Below, in pieces: positions 26,786-35,766 of a DNA stretch of 39,594 bases. The translations under genes and the position numbers were made by a program. Under the pieces are notes generated by a model. That model was not told the origin of the DNA. It did no database searches and saw only the letters and a program-made list of their open reading frames with translations. Source of the DNA: an uncultured Spirochaetales bacterium. GTDB taxonomy: Bacteria > Spirochaetota > Spirochaetia > Sphaerochaetales > Sphaerochaetaceae. Numbering within the stretch: position 1 is the stretch's first letter; each line of letters opens with the position of its first letter. The stretch lies in assembly GCA_944390045.1 (NCBI GenBank), contig CALXOO010000020.1:1-39594 (forward strand). Direction: 5' to 3'.

Positions 26786-26814
26786 TTCACTCTGACACCT
26801 CCTCCTGATATAAT
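26786..26814 (+). promoter_or_regulatory. Candidate sigma-70 promoter of rlmN
   Basis: TTCACT (26786-26791), 17-base spacer, and a perfect TATAAT (26809-26814), 20 bases before the rlmN ATG. It is back to back with the htpG promoter. Confidence 0.6.
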
Positions 26815-26834
26815 TCCCCAGCACACGGGAGCGG

Positions 26835-27863
26835 ATGATGACAAAGAGCCTGTACTCGAAAAGTTTGGACGATCTGACACAGGAGCTTGGACTCAGCAAG
26901 GCCTATCAGGCGAAGCAGATCACTGCCTGGCTGGCCAAGGGAGCCAGAAGCTGGGATGAGATGAGCGATCTGCCGCAGAGCCTCAGGCAGTCCATGATTG
27001 AGCGCAGGGTGCGTGTCATCTCGTCCAGGATTGCGGACAGGCAGGATGACAGGAATGCCTCCAAGCTGCTCATCGCCCTCAGCGACGGCTCTCTGGTCGA
27101 ATGCGTCATGCTCAGTGACAGGACGGGACGGAAGACAGCCTGCATCTCAAGCCAGGTCGGCTGCGCCATGGGCTGCGCCTTCTGCAAGACAGGGACGATG
27201 GGACTGGTGAGGAATCTTGAGGACTACGAGATCGTAGAGCAGTTCGTCCACCTCAGGACCCTCGATCCGACAATAGGACATATCGTCTTCATGGGAATGG
27301 GAGAGCCGCTGAACAACCCGGGTGCGCTGATGAGGGCCATAACCACCTTCCACAGACCTGACCTGTTCAACATCTCATACCGGAAGATGACGGTCTCCAC
27401 CTGCGGAGTCGTGCCCGGCATCCGCTCGCTGGCGGAACTGGATCTGGGCGTCAGGCTCGCGGTCTCGCTCGTCAGCGCTGATGACGCGACGCGCAGCAGG
27501 ATCATGAAGGTCAACCGGACCTGGCCGCTTGCGGAGCTGAAGAAGGCCCTTCTCAGCTTCCAGCACAGCGGCGGCAAGCGCATCACGCTGGAGTACTGCA
27601 TGCTTGGAGGAGTGAATACCTCAAGCGCCGCGGCGAAGGACCTCGCATCCTTCACACAGGGGCTGCAGGTGGTCGTGAACCTGATTGCCTGGAATCCGGT
27701 AGATGAGCTGGATTTCAGAAGTCCCACCACCGAGGAGATCAGGAAATTCACCAGTGATCTGGATCACCTCAGAGTGCCCTACACCATCCGCATGAGCAAG
27801 GGACGCGGGATAAGCGGTGCCTGCGGGCAGCTGGCCACCAGCTCAAGGCGCATCAAAGCGTAG
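26835..27863 (+). CDS. rlmN: Dual-specificity 23S rRNA/tRNA C2-adenosine methyltransferase
   Basis: Radical-SAM enzyme that methylates C2 of A2503 in 23S rRNA and A37 in some tRNAs. The [4Fe-4S] motif is CAMGCAFC (C110, C114, C117). The two extra cysteines used for methyl transfer are C103 (TACISSQVGC) and C330 (GISGACGQLA). MGMGEPLNN and TVSTCGVVPGI are also family motifs. The length is 342 residues, slightly short but complete. ATG occurs twice in tandem; either could serve, with GGGAGCGG just before. It overlaps the convergent cutC by 11 bases. Confidence 0.96.
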   Translation: MMTKSLYSKSLDDLTQELGLSKAYQAKQITAWLAKGARSWDEMSDLPQSLRQSMIERRVRVISSRIADRQDDRNASKLLIALSDGSLVECVMLSDRTGRKTACISSQVGCAMGCAFCKTGTMGLVRNLEDYEIVEQFVHLRTLDPTIGHIVFMGMGEPLNNPGALMRAITTFHRPDLFNISYRKMTVSTCGVVPGIRSLAELDLGVRLAVSLVSADDATRSRIMKVNRTWPLAELKKALLSFQHSGGKRITLEYCMLGGVNTSSAAAKDLASFTQGLQVVVNLIAWNPVDELDFRSPTTEEIRKFTSDLDHLRVPYTIRMSKGRGISGACGQLATSSRRIKA

Positions 27864-28593
27864 AGACGATCGTCCTCACCCTGTCCACGCCGGTTGATGA
27901 GAGCGTGAACTCACTCTGGCGCAGCAGACCCCCCATGAAGATATGTCCCGGATGCCAGCGCATCGCACTGGGCCTGTCGACATTGACGAACACATGGTAT
28001 TCATCCGCATTGATGATTCCGTCTATACGTCTGAAATTGCGTTCACTGATCCCGCAGCCCGGCATCACGATGATGCGTCCGGCCGCCTGTCTGACCAGCG
28101 AGGAGAGGACAGGAGCACCCTCCAGCACTGATTCCTCTCCGCCGCTTGTGAGCACCCTGTCCACGCCCAGCGAGATCAGGCTCTCAAGTGAGGATGAGAG
28201 ATCCCTGGTCATGTCGAAGGCGCGGTGGAAGGTCACGCTCAGCGGGCGGGCCAGGCTGATGAGCTGCCGCGAGCGCTCCATGTCGATGTCTCCATCCGGT
28301 GTGAGTATGCCGAAGACTATGCCGTTGACGCCCTCCGCCTTGAATGCCCTCACCTCCTCCAGCATCACCTCAAACTCGATATCGCTGTAGCAGAAATCGC
28401 CTCCGCGGGGCCGTACCATGGCATTGACCGGGATACTGGCCAGCCGCAGGGCTGTCCTGACTGTTCCGATCGAGGGGGAGAGACCACCTTCAAACAGATC
28501 ACTGCACAGCTCGACGCGGTCCGCTCCTCCCTCCTGTGCCGCCAGCACTGACTCCACATTCTCCAGACAGATCTCAATGAGCTTCTTTCCCAT
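27853..28593 (-). CDS. cutC: CutC family protein
   Basis: TIM-barrel protein of the CutC family, first linked to copper tolerance in E. coli; the molecular role is unsettled. KLIEICLENVESVLAAQEGGADRVELCSDLFEGGLSPS, VNAMVRPRGGDFCYS, GVNGIVFGILTPDGDID, VTFHRAFDM, VDRVLTSGG and MPGCGI are the conserved blocks. Its 246 residues are the family length. AGGAGGAAG precedes ATG. It lies 11 bases after the rlmD-like gene and is likely the last gene of that operon. Confidence 0.95.
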   Translation of the reverse strand: MGKKLIEICLENVESVLAAQEGGADRVELCSDLFEGGLSPSIGTVRTALRLASIPVNAMVRPRGGDFCYSDIEFEVMLEEVRAFKAEGVNGIVFGILTPDGDIDMERSRQLISLARPLSVTFHRAFDMTRDLSSSLESLISLGVDRVLTSGGEESVLEGAPVLSSLVRQAAGRIIVMPGCGISERNFRRIDGIINADEYHVFVNVDRPSAMRWHPGHIFMGGLLRQSEFTLSSTGVDRVRTIVSTL

Positions 28594-28604
28594 GGCTTCC
28601 TCCT

Positions 28605-29744
28605 CTATTTCAAATCCAGGACGGCGACAGACTCCTCATGCCCGCTTCCCGGATAGAAGTCCAGGACCTGGAGCATCGTCAGTTCATAGGCGTCCTGGAA
28701 GCGTCTCAGATCACTTGCCAGACTCGCGCTGTTGCACGAGACATAGATCACGCGCGCTGCCCTCCAGGAGGCTATGGTTCCGGCCGCATCCCCGAGTCCG
28801 GTACGCGGTGGATCGACAATGACAGTGTCGACCGGCTGCCTGACCTTCACGGCCCAGCGGGAGACATCATCGGTGAAATACCTTGCGCCCGGTGCGTTCT
28901 TCCTGGCAAGGGAAAGACAGTGTCTGTCCCTCTCAACCGCCCAGACAGTGCGTCCGCTGCCTTCAAAGAGGCGTGAGAAGGTGCCGACCCCGCTGTACAG
29001 GTCCATGATGCGCTCTCCGGAGGCGGAGTCACGGACTATCTCAAGCAGTCTCGCCATCAGCCTGGCATTGGACTGGAAGAAGACATTCGCGCTGACATGG
29101 TATGCACAGCCGCCGACTGTCCTGACTCCCTCCTGATCCTCCACCAGGACGCCGTCGTCTGACTCAAGCAGATTCAGCTCCACAAAGCCAGTCTTCGGAT
29201 TCGGTCTTCTGGAGAAAAGCTGGCTCTGGGCTCCGGTGAAGAGCCGGCGTGGCTGTGAGAGGACTCCGTTCAGTCTCTCACTCAGCAGCGGGCAGCGCTC
29301 CAGCTCCACCAGCCGGTTGCTGCGTCTCGAGAGAAAGCCTATGCGGCGGTCTCTGAGCGACACATGGATCCTGCAACGGATCCTGTAACCTTCAGCACTG
29401 TCCCAGACAGGCTCACGCACCACTGACGAGATGTCCCGTGACAGGGCAGCCGAGACATTTGATGAGACGATCCCGCTCTTCAGTCCGGCGCTGTCCGCCA
29501 CGCTCACATAGTCAAAGTCACAGCCGCCGCACAGTCCCCTGTAAGGACATGCCGGCTCTGTTCTCAGCGGACTTGAGGAGGTGCGGTGAATGTCAACGGC
29601 CTCGAAGCGCCTGCCACGGGGGATCACTGACGGAAACTCGGCAGTCTCGCCCGGAAGCAGGCCGGGCAGGAGCAGCCTTCCACCGTCCGGCAGAGAGGCA
29701 TAGCCCACCGCCCCTGTAAGAAGTCCCTCACATCTTATCTGCAA
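28605..29744 (-). CDS. RlmD/TrmA-family 5-methyluridine methyltransferase
   Basis: SAM-dependent RNA m5U methyltransferase of the RumA type. A TRAM-like N-terminal segment (residues ~1-55) is followed by an Fe-S cysteine cluster C66, C72, C75 (CPYRGLCGGC) and C152 region (LERCPL). The methylase core has DLYSGVGTFSRLF (SAM site), VDTVIVDPPRTGLG, and the nucleophile in YVSCNSASLASDL, ending with FYPGSGHEESVAVL. The length is 379, shorter than E. coli RlmD (433). The target uridine cannot be told from sequence. Its start overlaps the pepF 3' end by 17 bases. Confidence 0.92.
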   Translation of the reverse strand: MQIRCEGLLTGAVGYASLPDGGRLLLPGLLPGETAEFPSVIPRGRRFEAVDIHRTSSSPLRTEPACPYRGLCGGCDFDYVSVADSAGLKSGIVSSNVSAALSRDISSVVREPVWDSAEGYRIRCRIHVSLRDRRIGFLSRRSNRLVELERCPLLSERLNGVLSQPRRLFTGAQSQLFSRRPNPKTGFVELNLLESDDGVLVEDQEGVRTVGGCAYHVSANVFFQSNARLMARLLEIVRDSASGERIMDLYSGVGTFSRLFEGSGRTVWAVERDRHCLSLARKNAPGARYFTDDVSRWAVKVRQPVDTVIVDPPRTGLGDAAGTIASWRAARVIYVSCNSASLASDLRRFQDAYELTMLQVLDFYPGSGHEESVAVLDLK

Positions 29745-31455
29745 AGCGCTTCAACCTCCCGATATAGCCGCCGATGACGGACAGGCCCTCACGCCAGAAG
29801 TCCACACTCGTGATATCAGCACCGGCCATGGCGGCCACCTCCTCACAGCTGGCGCGGCCCGTCATGGACAGGAGGCTACGGTACTTCCGGCTGAAGTCCG
29901 GGTCTGAGGAGCTCCTGGAGAAAAGTGCCAGGGCAAAGAGCTGTCCGAATGCGTAAGGATAGTTGTAATAGCTGAAGTCAGCAGAATAGTAGTGTCCCTT
30001 CACCGCCCACATCAGCTCATGCTTGTCAGAGACGGCATCAGCGTATGTGCTCTCCTGGGCCTCAGCCATCAGCTGCGACATTCCACTGGCTGAGACCTCA
30101 CCCTCACTCCTGCGCCTGAAGAGCGCATCCTCGAAGCGGAAGCGGGAGAGGATGTCCACACAGACCTGGGCGGCATCCCCGACAAAGCCCTCGATGTAGC
30201 CGGCAGCCTCCTCCTCATCGCAGGTCTTCAGCACCTCCTGGAAGAGGATCTGCTCGCTGAATATGCTCGCAGTCTCGGCAAGCGTCATCGGATAGGAATA
30301 GAGCAGCGACGGAAGCGGGAGCACTATGCTGTCATGATAGGCATGCCCCAGCTCATGGGCTATGGTTGAGACGGACTGGTAATCGAATGAGAAGTTCGTG
30401 AAGACCCTGCTCTCTCCGGCAAGGGGAAAGGCCGTGTCATAGGCGCCGCCGACCTTGCCTGCATGAGGCTCGGCGTCTATCCACCTGTTCCGGAAGGCCC
30501 TGTCGGCGAAGTCCCCCATCTCCGGGCTGAAGGCACTGAAGCTCTTCACAATGAGATCATGTGCATCCTCGAAGCCGTACTTCCTGTGCCCGGCACCGCC
30601 AGTCCTGACCGGGGCGAAGATATCATACCAGGCCAGCTGGTCCAGTCCCAGAAGTCTGGCCTTGATCCTGAAGTACTCACGGAACACCGGCATTGACTCA
30701 TCAAGTGCGGCAAGCAGGGCATTCAGGCTGTCCATCGAGAGCCTGGAGATGAAGGCGCTGTGTTCAAGCGGACTCTTCCAGCCCTGCCGGCGCTCCAGGG
30801 TCAGACAGGTGCCCTTCACGCTGTTGAGACAGGCGGCCAGCACATCCTGAGCCCGGGTGAGGATCTTCTTCTCCCTCAGGTAGGCATCCCTGCGGACAGC
30901 CCTGTCAGGATCCGAGGCATCGCTTCTCAGCTGGGTCAGCGTGCGCCCGCTGTCCTCCAGGGAACTGGTCACGGTATCGAAGAGGCGCTCGAAGGCACCC
31001 TCCCCGCTCCGCCTCAGGTCACTTGCCAGGACCTCCTCGTGGAGACTCATCCTGTGTCCCGCGTCAATGGCCATGTGTGAGAGCACATAGCGGTAATCAG
31101 AAAGGCGGGGATCATCCAGCTCATCCCGGCTCCTGCCGATGCGCTCAAGCATGAGGCTCTCGATCTCAGTCACTGCGACATCCTTGTCCTCGACCTGGCC
31201 CTGGACTCTGTTGTAAAGCTCGCTGGAGGTGTCAGTCGAGACAAGACAGTCAGCATAGGCGCTCAGTGTCTCGTATGTGGCCAGCAGTCTGTTGTACTGC
31301 GGCAGGACTGCGGCCAGGGCCTCACCGGCAGCCAGGCTGTCCCTGATGCTCTGGCAGAGAGTGTCCACCGACCGGAGGGCGGCCTTGAAATCCTCCCCCT
31401 CCGGGGAGCTGAAGATGGGACTCAGGTCCCACTGTGGAAGTCTGTTTTCGCTCAT
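29728..31455 (-). CDS. pepF: Oligoendopeptidase F (M3 family metallopeptidase)
   Basis: Cytoplasmic zinc peptidase that cuts short oligopeptides. The zinc motif HELGHAYHD lies at about residue 365, with the third ligand in the AETASIFSE segment downstream. WKSPLEHSAFIS, FSFDYQSVSTIAHE and YSADFSYYNYPYAFGQLFALALF are typical PepF blocks. At 575 residues it has the usual length. No good ribosome site precedes the ATG, which lies 22 bases after the ABC ATPase gene, so it may depend on readthrough transcription from the transporter operon. Confidence 0.95.
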   Translation of the reverse strand: MSENRLPQWDLSPIFSSPEGEDFKAALRSVDTLCQSIRDSLAAGEALAAVLPQYNRLLATYETLSAYADCLVSTDTSSELYNRVQGQVEDKDVAVTEIESLMLERIGRSRDELDDPRLSDYRYVLSHMAIDAGHRMSLHEEVLASDLRRSGEGAFERLFDTVTSSLEDSGRTLTQLRSDASDPDRAVRRDAYLREKKILTRAQDVLAACLNSVKGTCLTLERRQGWKSPLEHSAFISRLSMDSLNALLAALDESMPVFREYFRIKARLLGLDQLAWYDIFAPVRTGGAGHRKYGFEDAHDLIVKSFSAFSPEMGDFADRAFRNRWIDAEPHAGKVGGAYDTAFPLAGESRVFTNFSFDYQSVSTIAHELGHAYHDSIVLPLPSLLYSYPMTLAETASIFSEQILFQEVLKTCDEEEAAGYIEGFVGDAAQVCVDILSRFRFEDALFRRRSEGEVSASGMSQLMAEAQESTYADAVSDKHELMWAVKGHYYSADFSYYNYPYAFGQLFALALFSRSSSDPDFSRKYRSLLSMTGRASCEEVAAMAGADITSVDFWREGLSVIGGYIGRLKRFADKM

Positions 31456-31477
31456 GCAGGAAGCTTAGCACAAAGGG

Positions 31478-32038
31478 CTAAATGCTGACAGTACGGTCAG
31501 CGCGCAGCAGCGGACCCTCCTCCTCATGACTCACGATTATGCAGGTCCTTCCCCTGCGGTGTGCGGCGATGAAGGCCTCAGCCAGGGCACGGCTGTCCGG
31601 GTCAAGGCCGGTGAAAGGCTCATCAAGTATCAGAATCTGGCCGTCGCTGAGAAGGGCCCTCATCAGGGCCAGGCGCCGCTTCATCCCTCCTGAGTACTGG
31701 CAGACTTTCTTGAATGGCTCATCCAGGCCGAGCTCTGCAAAGGCCGACAGGATGGTCCTCCTGTCCACAATGCGCCCCAGTGCCAGGGCGATGTTGGAAT
31801 AGGCGCCTGCTGAAGATGTGAGCCTGTCCTCCTGGAAGACCCAGGCAAAGCTGTGTCCGCTGAAGTCACTGAGGCTCTTGTCCTCATTCTCCTCAAGGCC
31901 GCTGATTATCCTCAGGAGGGTCGTCTTGCCACGCCCTGACGGACCGGTCAGTCTGACAATGCTCCCCTCCTCCACAGAGAAGTCAAAGCCGTCAAAGAGG
32001 ACCCTGTCGCCGAAGTGTTTTGTCACACGGACTCTCAT
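31478..32038 (-). CDS. ABC transporter ATPase, NitT/TauT-like
   Basis: Energises the permease encoded just upstream. Walker A is GPSGRGKTTLL, Q-loop VFQEDRL, signature YSGGMKRRLALMRALL (the usual LSGGQ altered to YSGGM), Walker B ILILDEPFTGLD and H-loop IIVSHEE. The protein is 186 residues, a compact form with no C-terminal extension, compared with about 230-260 in most homologues. The ATG overlaps the permease stop by 4 bases, so the two are coupled. Confidence 0.92.
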   Translation of the reverse strand: MRVRVTKHFGDRVLFDGFDFSVEEGSIVRLTGPSGRGKTTLLRIISGLEENEDKSLSDFSGHSFAWVFQEDRLTSSAGAYSNIALALGRIVDRRTILSAFAELGLDEPFKKVCQYSGGMKRRLALMRALLSDGQILILDEPFTGLDPDSRALAEAFIAAHRRGRTCIIVSHEEEGPLLRADRTVSI

Positions 32039-32793
32039 AATGCCTCCAGCCTCTGTCCGAGGCTTCTGAACAGGAGCTTCATCAGCAGCTCGAAGAGCAC
32101 GCTCAGCAGGACGATGAGGAGCGTGTATGCGAACACATCACCAGTCGCGAAGAAGACCTTGGCATCATACAGCAGCTCTCCCAGGGAGCCGTCCGGAATG
32201 CCTATGACCTCAGCCGCCACCCCGCTCTTCCAGGCCAGGCCCAGCGAGAGGGAGGCAGAGGACATCAGATATGGATAGACCTGGGGAAGATAGACAAGCC
32301 TCGCCCTGGCCCACATGCCCAGATTGAATACATCAGCCATCTCTAGCATGCCCCGGTCTGTGTCCCTGAGCGCGGACAGGATATTCGTGTAGAGCACGGG
32401 GAAGACCATCATGAACGAGATGATCACTGACAGGTTGCGCGAGGAGACCCAGATCAGGACGACGATCGTTATCGAGGCGACCGGAACCACCTTGAAGGCC
32501 TGCACCAGCGGCTCCAGCAGAATGCTTATCCAGGAGAAACGGCTGGACAGGGGTGCCAGCACCAGCGCCGCCAGCAGGGCGAGCAGGAAGCCTCCCGCGA
32601 TGCGCAGCGTGGAGAAGAGCGCCGCCTGCCAGACAGGGGCCTGAGAGATCAGGATGAAGAGTCTCCTGACAACTTCAATCGGGGAGACAAGCAGGATCCT
32701 CTGGCCGACGGCACAGGCGGCAATGTGCCACAACGCCAGCCAGAAGATCACGGAAAGTGCCTTTACAAACGGCTTAGTAGTAGAAGTCCTCAC
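32035..32793 (-). CDS. ABC transporter permease, NitT/TauT (BPD_transp_1) family
   Basis: Inner-membrane subunit with six hydrophobic helices. The EAA-like cytoplasmic loop is GMLEMADVFNLGMWARARLVYLPQVYPYLMSS, followed by GLAWKSGVAAEVIG, which is typical of SsuC/TauC-type permeases. The frame is open far upstream, but family sequence begins near a GTG at 32793, which overlaps the solute-binding protein stop by 20 bases and has GGAGGAAG upstream. That gives 252 residues, the normal length. Confidence 0.92.
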   Translation of the reverse strand: MRTSTTKPFVKALSVIFWLALWHIAACAVGQRILLVSPIEVVRRLFILISQAPVWQAALFSTLRIAGGFLLALLAALVLAPLSSRFSWISILLEPLVQAFKVVPVASITIVVLIWVSSRNLSVIISFMMVFPVLYTNILSALRDTDRGMLEMADVFNLGMWARARLVYLPQVYPYLMSSASLSLGLAWKSGVAAEVIGIPDGSLGELLYDAKVFFATGDVFAYTLLIVLLSVLFELLMKLLFRSLGQRLEAL

Positions 32794-33733
32794 CTGGCAG
32801 ACTTCCTCCAACCGATGCGGGATTCGCGTTGTACAGCACCTCAAGATAGGGGCCGAGGCTGCTTCTGAGTCCGTCACCGGTGATGCACACGATATTGCAC
32901 TCAGGCAGGGCGATGGCTGCGACTTTCTCCGGCACGATATCATACTTTCCTACCAGGGCGGCTGCCTCCTGCGTGCTGCTGTTGGCGAAGTCAGTCGAGG
33001 CTCTGTACTGGTCGATGAAGCGGTCCACTGCATCAGGCTCAGCCTCCACGAAGTCCTTCCTGGCGACGATCACGCCTGTGATCAAGGCGGAATCCGGACT
33101 GACCACGGTCCAGGCATCATTGAGATCAATCGCGACGCGGATGTCAGGGTTCTGCATCATCGCAGTCGTGACGAAGGGCTGGGGAAGCAGGGCGACTCCT
33201 TCCGGATCATTCAGCAATGCGGCCACACATTCGGCATGCTCGCTCATCCACTCCACCCTGACGCTGTCAGCGAGTCCTGCCTCCTCAAGAATGTAGGAGA
33301 GACTGTACTCAGGTGTCGAGCCCTTGCCGCTCGCATAGACCGTCCTTCCGGCAAGATCCTCAAGCGAGTGGACACTGTCACCGTTCTCCACGATGTAGAG
33401 GACACCGAGCGTGTTCACGGCAAGCACCTGAATGGCGCCGTCCGTGTTGTTGTAGATGACACTGGCCAGATTGGCCGGCAGTGCGGCGATGTCGACTTCA
33501 CCGCGGACGATCATCGGCGTCATCTCTGTCGGACTTGCCACGATTGAGAAGGAGTAGCTGTTCCCGTCCACGGGACCGCTCTCCGCCTCGTCCATCAGCC
33601 GGACCAGTCCCATTGCAGTCGGTCCCTTGAGGGCGGCGACCCGGATCTCGTCCGTCGCCTCACCAGCAGGCTGCGCCCACAGCAGGGCGGCCGATGCAAG
33701 CACCAGGAAAAACACAATTATCTTATTACGCAT
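32774..33733 (-). CDS. Solute-binding protein of an ABC transporter, NitT/TauT type
   Basis: Periplasmic-binding protein with signal peptide MRNKIIVFFLVLASAALLWA, cleaved before QPAGE. The mature part follows the NMT1/SsuA-like fold: IRVAALKGPTAMGLVRLMDEA, IVRGEVDIAALPANLASVIYN, LGVLYIVENGDSVHSLEDLAGRTVY, then LLPQPFVTTAM. The KGPTAMG segment marks a subgroup common in anaerobes whose ligand I do not know. Transported substrate is therefore unassigned: nitrate, taurine and thiamine precursors are all possible. It follows the Crp/Fnr gene with an 8-base overlap and has GGAGG 6 bases before ATG. Confidence 0.9.
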   Translation of the reverse strand: MRNKIIVFFLVLASAALLWAQPAGEATDEIRVAALKGPTAMGLVRLMDEAESGPVDGNSYSFSIVASPTEMTPMIVRGEVDIAALPANLASVIYNNTDGAIQVLAVNTLGVLYIVENGDSVHSLEDLAGRTVYASGKGSTPEYSLSYILEEAGLADSVRVEWMSEHAECVAALLNDPEGVALLPQPFVTTAMMQNPDIRVAIDLNDAWTVVSPDSALITGVIVARKDFVEAEPDAVDRFIDQYRASTDFANSSTQEAAALVGKYDIVPEKVAAIALPECNIVCITGDGLRSSLGPYLEVLYNANPASVGGSLPGEDFYY

Positions 33734-34325
33734 TCAGAACCTCCATCAGTATGTTCTTGTCAAGGACAGTGATTGACTGTCCCGAGTAATCTATGGCACC
33801 GAGTGATCCGAAATAGGCCAGTTCCCTGAAAAGCGCGCTCTTTCCAAGCGCCAGATAGCTGGCAAGTTCCTCACGGCTGGAGAAGCGGACCTGGTAGCCG
33901 TCCAGCAGGTAGCTTGCCAGGCGCCTGCGGTTGTTCTTTATTCCCAGCAGGCTGACACGCGACATCAGGAATTCCAGTCTGCCGTTCAGCATCGCGCAAT
34001 ATGATCTGTAGAGCGAGGTGTCGGCATCCATGGCCCGCCTCACGCCTTCCTTCGGCAGCAGGACGAGCTCAACGTCGTCCCTGGCCCTAAGCCGGCTGGG
34101 CAGAGGACTGTCAATGAAGAGATTGGAAACACCGAAGGCATCTCCCTGCGTGAGGATGTTGACCAGGTTCCCGCTCCTGCCGAGGACCTCGAGGCTTCCG
34201 CTGGTGATGAGCACCAGCATCTTCTCAAAGGAAAAGACGTCGTCAAGCATAAGGCCACGTCTGAGGGAGACTGGCCTGCGTCCTTCGATGCAAAGAGAGG
34301 AAAGTGCCTGGAGAAAATCACACAT
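33726..34325 (-). CDS. Crp/Fnr-family transcriptional regulator
   Basis: About 199 residues. The N-terminal cupin-like sensor domain includes VLITSGSLEVLGRSGNLVNILTQGDAFGVSNLF, corresponding to the cyclic-nucleotide-binding fold. The arginine/serine phosphate cassette of true cAMP binders is not seen. The C-terminal winged helix contains LASYLLDGYQVRFSSREELASYLALGKSALFRELAYFGSLGAIDY. No Fnr cysteine set is present. It is the first gene of the transporter operon, so it probably controls uptake of the substrate and its own expression. The ATG at 34325 lacks a Shine-Dalgarno; a TTG directly precedes it. Confidence 0.88.
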   Translation of the reverse strand: MCDFLQALSSLCIEGRRPVSLRRGLMLDDVFSFEKMLVLITSGSLEVLGRSGNLVNILTQGDAFGVSNLFIDSPLPSRLRARDDVELVLLPKEGVRRAMDADTSLYRSYCAMLNGRLEFLMSRVSLLGIKNNRRRLASYLLDGYQVRFSSREELASYLALGKSALFRELAYFGSLGAIDYSGQSITVLDKNILMEVLNA

Positions 34326-34374
34326 CAAGGGGAGACTAGCACAGGAGAAAGTGCAAATGCAAGCTCCAGTGCGG

Positions 34375-34386
34375 TCCCATTTGGGA
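34375..34386. promoter_or_regulatory. Palindrome TCCCA-N2-TGGGA before the Crp/Fnr operon
   Basis: TCCCA (34375-34379) and TGGGA (34382-34386) are perfectly inverted around two bases, 50 bases before the regulator start and 28 bases after the stop of the NtrC-family gene. It is a possible operator for the Crp/Fnr protein. No T-run follows on either strand, which argues against a terminator. Confidence 0.35.
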
Positions 34387-34413
34387 TTTTAATGATCATC
34401 AGGCAGGTCCGGC

Positions 34414-35766
34414 TCAGACCTGTATGTTGTATTCGGCTATCTTGCTGATCAGGGTGCGGCGGCTGATGCCCAGCTCCTGGGCGGCATGGGTGCGGTTGCC
34501 CTCCCAGCGCTGCAGGGAGCGGATGATGGCGCTTTTCTCTATGTCCTTCAGTGTGACGGCACCCTCCCCCTCGCTCTCCGGGCCGGACTTCCGGGCCGCT
34601 CCGGGACGGGAGACAGAGCCGCGGAGGTCCAGATCCTCCACCCTTATTATCGAGCCGTCCGCGAAGATCATTGTCCGCTCCAGTATGTTCTCCAGCTCCC
34701 TGACGTTGCCATAGAAGTCGTGCCGCTTGAGCATATCAAGGGCCTCCGGAGTGAAGCCGGTTATCTTCGTTCCCATCGTGCGGTTGTAGCGCGAGATGAT
34801 GTTCGCCGCCAGAAGCGGAATGTCCTCACTCCTCTCTCTCAGTGGCGGGATCTCGATCCTGACGACATTCAGCCGGTAGAAGAGGTCCTCGCGGAAGGTG
34901 CCCTCCTGCACCATCTGCTCCAGATTCTTGTTTGTGGCGGCGATGATCCTCGCATTGATCGGCATCGGGCTTGTACCGCCCAGTCTGGTGATCCTGCGGT
35001 CCTGGAGCACGCGCAGTATCTTCACCTGGAGCGAGAGCGGCATGTCGCCGATCTCATCCAGGAAAAGCGTTCCCCCGCTTGCCAGCTCGAACATGCCATT
35101 CTTGCGGGCCACGGCTCCGGTGAAGGCTCCCTTCTCATAGCCGAAGAGCTCGCTTTCAAGCAGGTTCTCAGGCACGCCGCCTATGTTGATAGCGACAAAG
35201 GGGCCCTCGCTTACGGACGAGAAGGAGTGGATCTCCCTGGCGACCACCTCCTTGCCCGTACCGCTCTCTCCTGTGATCAGGACGGTGGCGCTGGAGGGTG
35301 CGATCTTGCGGATCACCTCCTTGATATGCGTCATCGACGGACTCTCCCCGACAAAGGAGTTGTGCGCCTCGTCAGTGGCCTTGGCGTTCTCGACTATGCT
35401 TCTCAGATTCGAGGACTCGACCAGGCTCTTTATCTTTATGCACAGCTCTTCCGGATCAAAGGGCTTCACGATATAGTCCTGGGCCCCTTCCTTGAGCGCA
35501 TTGACGGCATCCGCTATGTCTCCATGGGCGCTTATCATGATGACAGGCATCCTGTAGCCCTCGGCACGGATCCACCTGATCAGCTCAAGGCCGTCCATGC
35601 CCGGCATCTTGAGATCGACAAGCACGGCGTCGTAGGCCGTCTCGCCCAGCATGCGCTGGGCACTGAAACCATTCTCGGCACCATCGGAGTCTATGCCTTC
35701 TGTGGCGAAGAACTTCCCCATGGTGCTCCTTATGTTCATCTCGTCATCTACGATAAGGACTCTCAT
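34414..35766 (-). CDS. NtrC-family sigma-54-dependent response regulator
   Basis: 450 residues with three domains. The receiver (1-120) has D7, D8, phospho-acceptor D51 (LVDLKMPGMDG) and the lysine in DYIVKPF. The AAA+ sigma-54 activation domain (~140-370) has Walker A GESGTGKE, the sigma-54-contacting GAFTGA loop (FGYEKGAFTGA), Walker B TLFLDEIG and the R-finger region FREDLFYRL. The Fis-type HTH is at the C-terminus (NRTHAAQELGISRRTLISKI). I chose the ATG at 35766 with GGAG upstream; the open frame beyond it is not receiver sequence. No histidine kinase lies nearby. The same window has a sigma-54 promoter before pspA, but a link is inference. Confidence 0.95.
   Translation of the reverse strand: MRVLIVDDEMNIRSTMGKFFATEGIDSDGAENGFSAQRMLGETAYDAVLVDLKMPGMDGLELIRWIRAEGYRMPVIMISAHGDIADAVNALKEGAQDYIVKPFDPEELCIKIKSLVESSNLRSIVENAKATDEAHNSFVGESPSMTHIKEVIRKIAPSSATVLITGESGTGKEVVAREIHSFSSVSEGPFVAINIGGVPENLLESELFGYEKGAFTGAVARKNGMFELASGGTLFLDEIGDMPLSLQVKILRVLQDRRITRLGGTSPMPINARIIAATNKNLEQMVQEGTFREDLFYRLNVVRIEIPPLRERSEDIPLLAANIISRYNRTMGTKITGFTPEALDMLKRHDFYGNVRELENILERTMIFADGSIIRVEDLDLRGSVSRPGAARKSGPESEGEGAVTLKDIEKSAIIRSLQRWEGNRTHAAQELGISRRTLISKIAEYNIQV

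Noticed and set aside
34350..34378. Possible sigma-54 promoter before the Crp/Fnr gene (minus strand GCACTGGAGCTTGCA)
   Set aside because: The -24 box reads CCGCAC in place of TGGCAC, and the spacing to TTGCA is one base too long, which RpoN promoters rarely tolerate.
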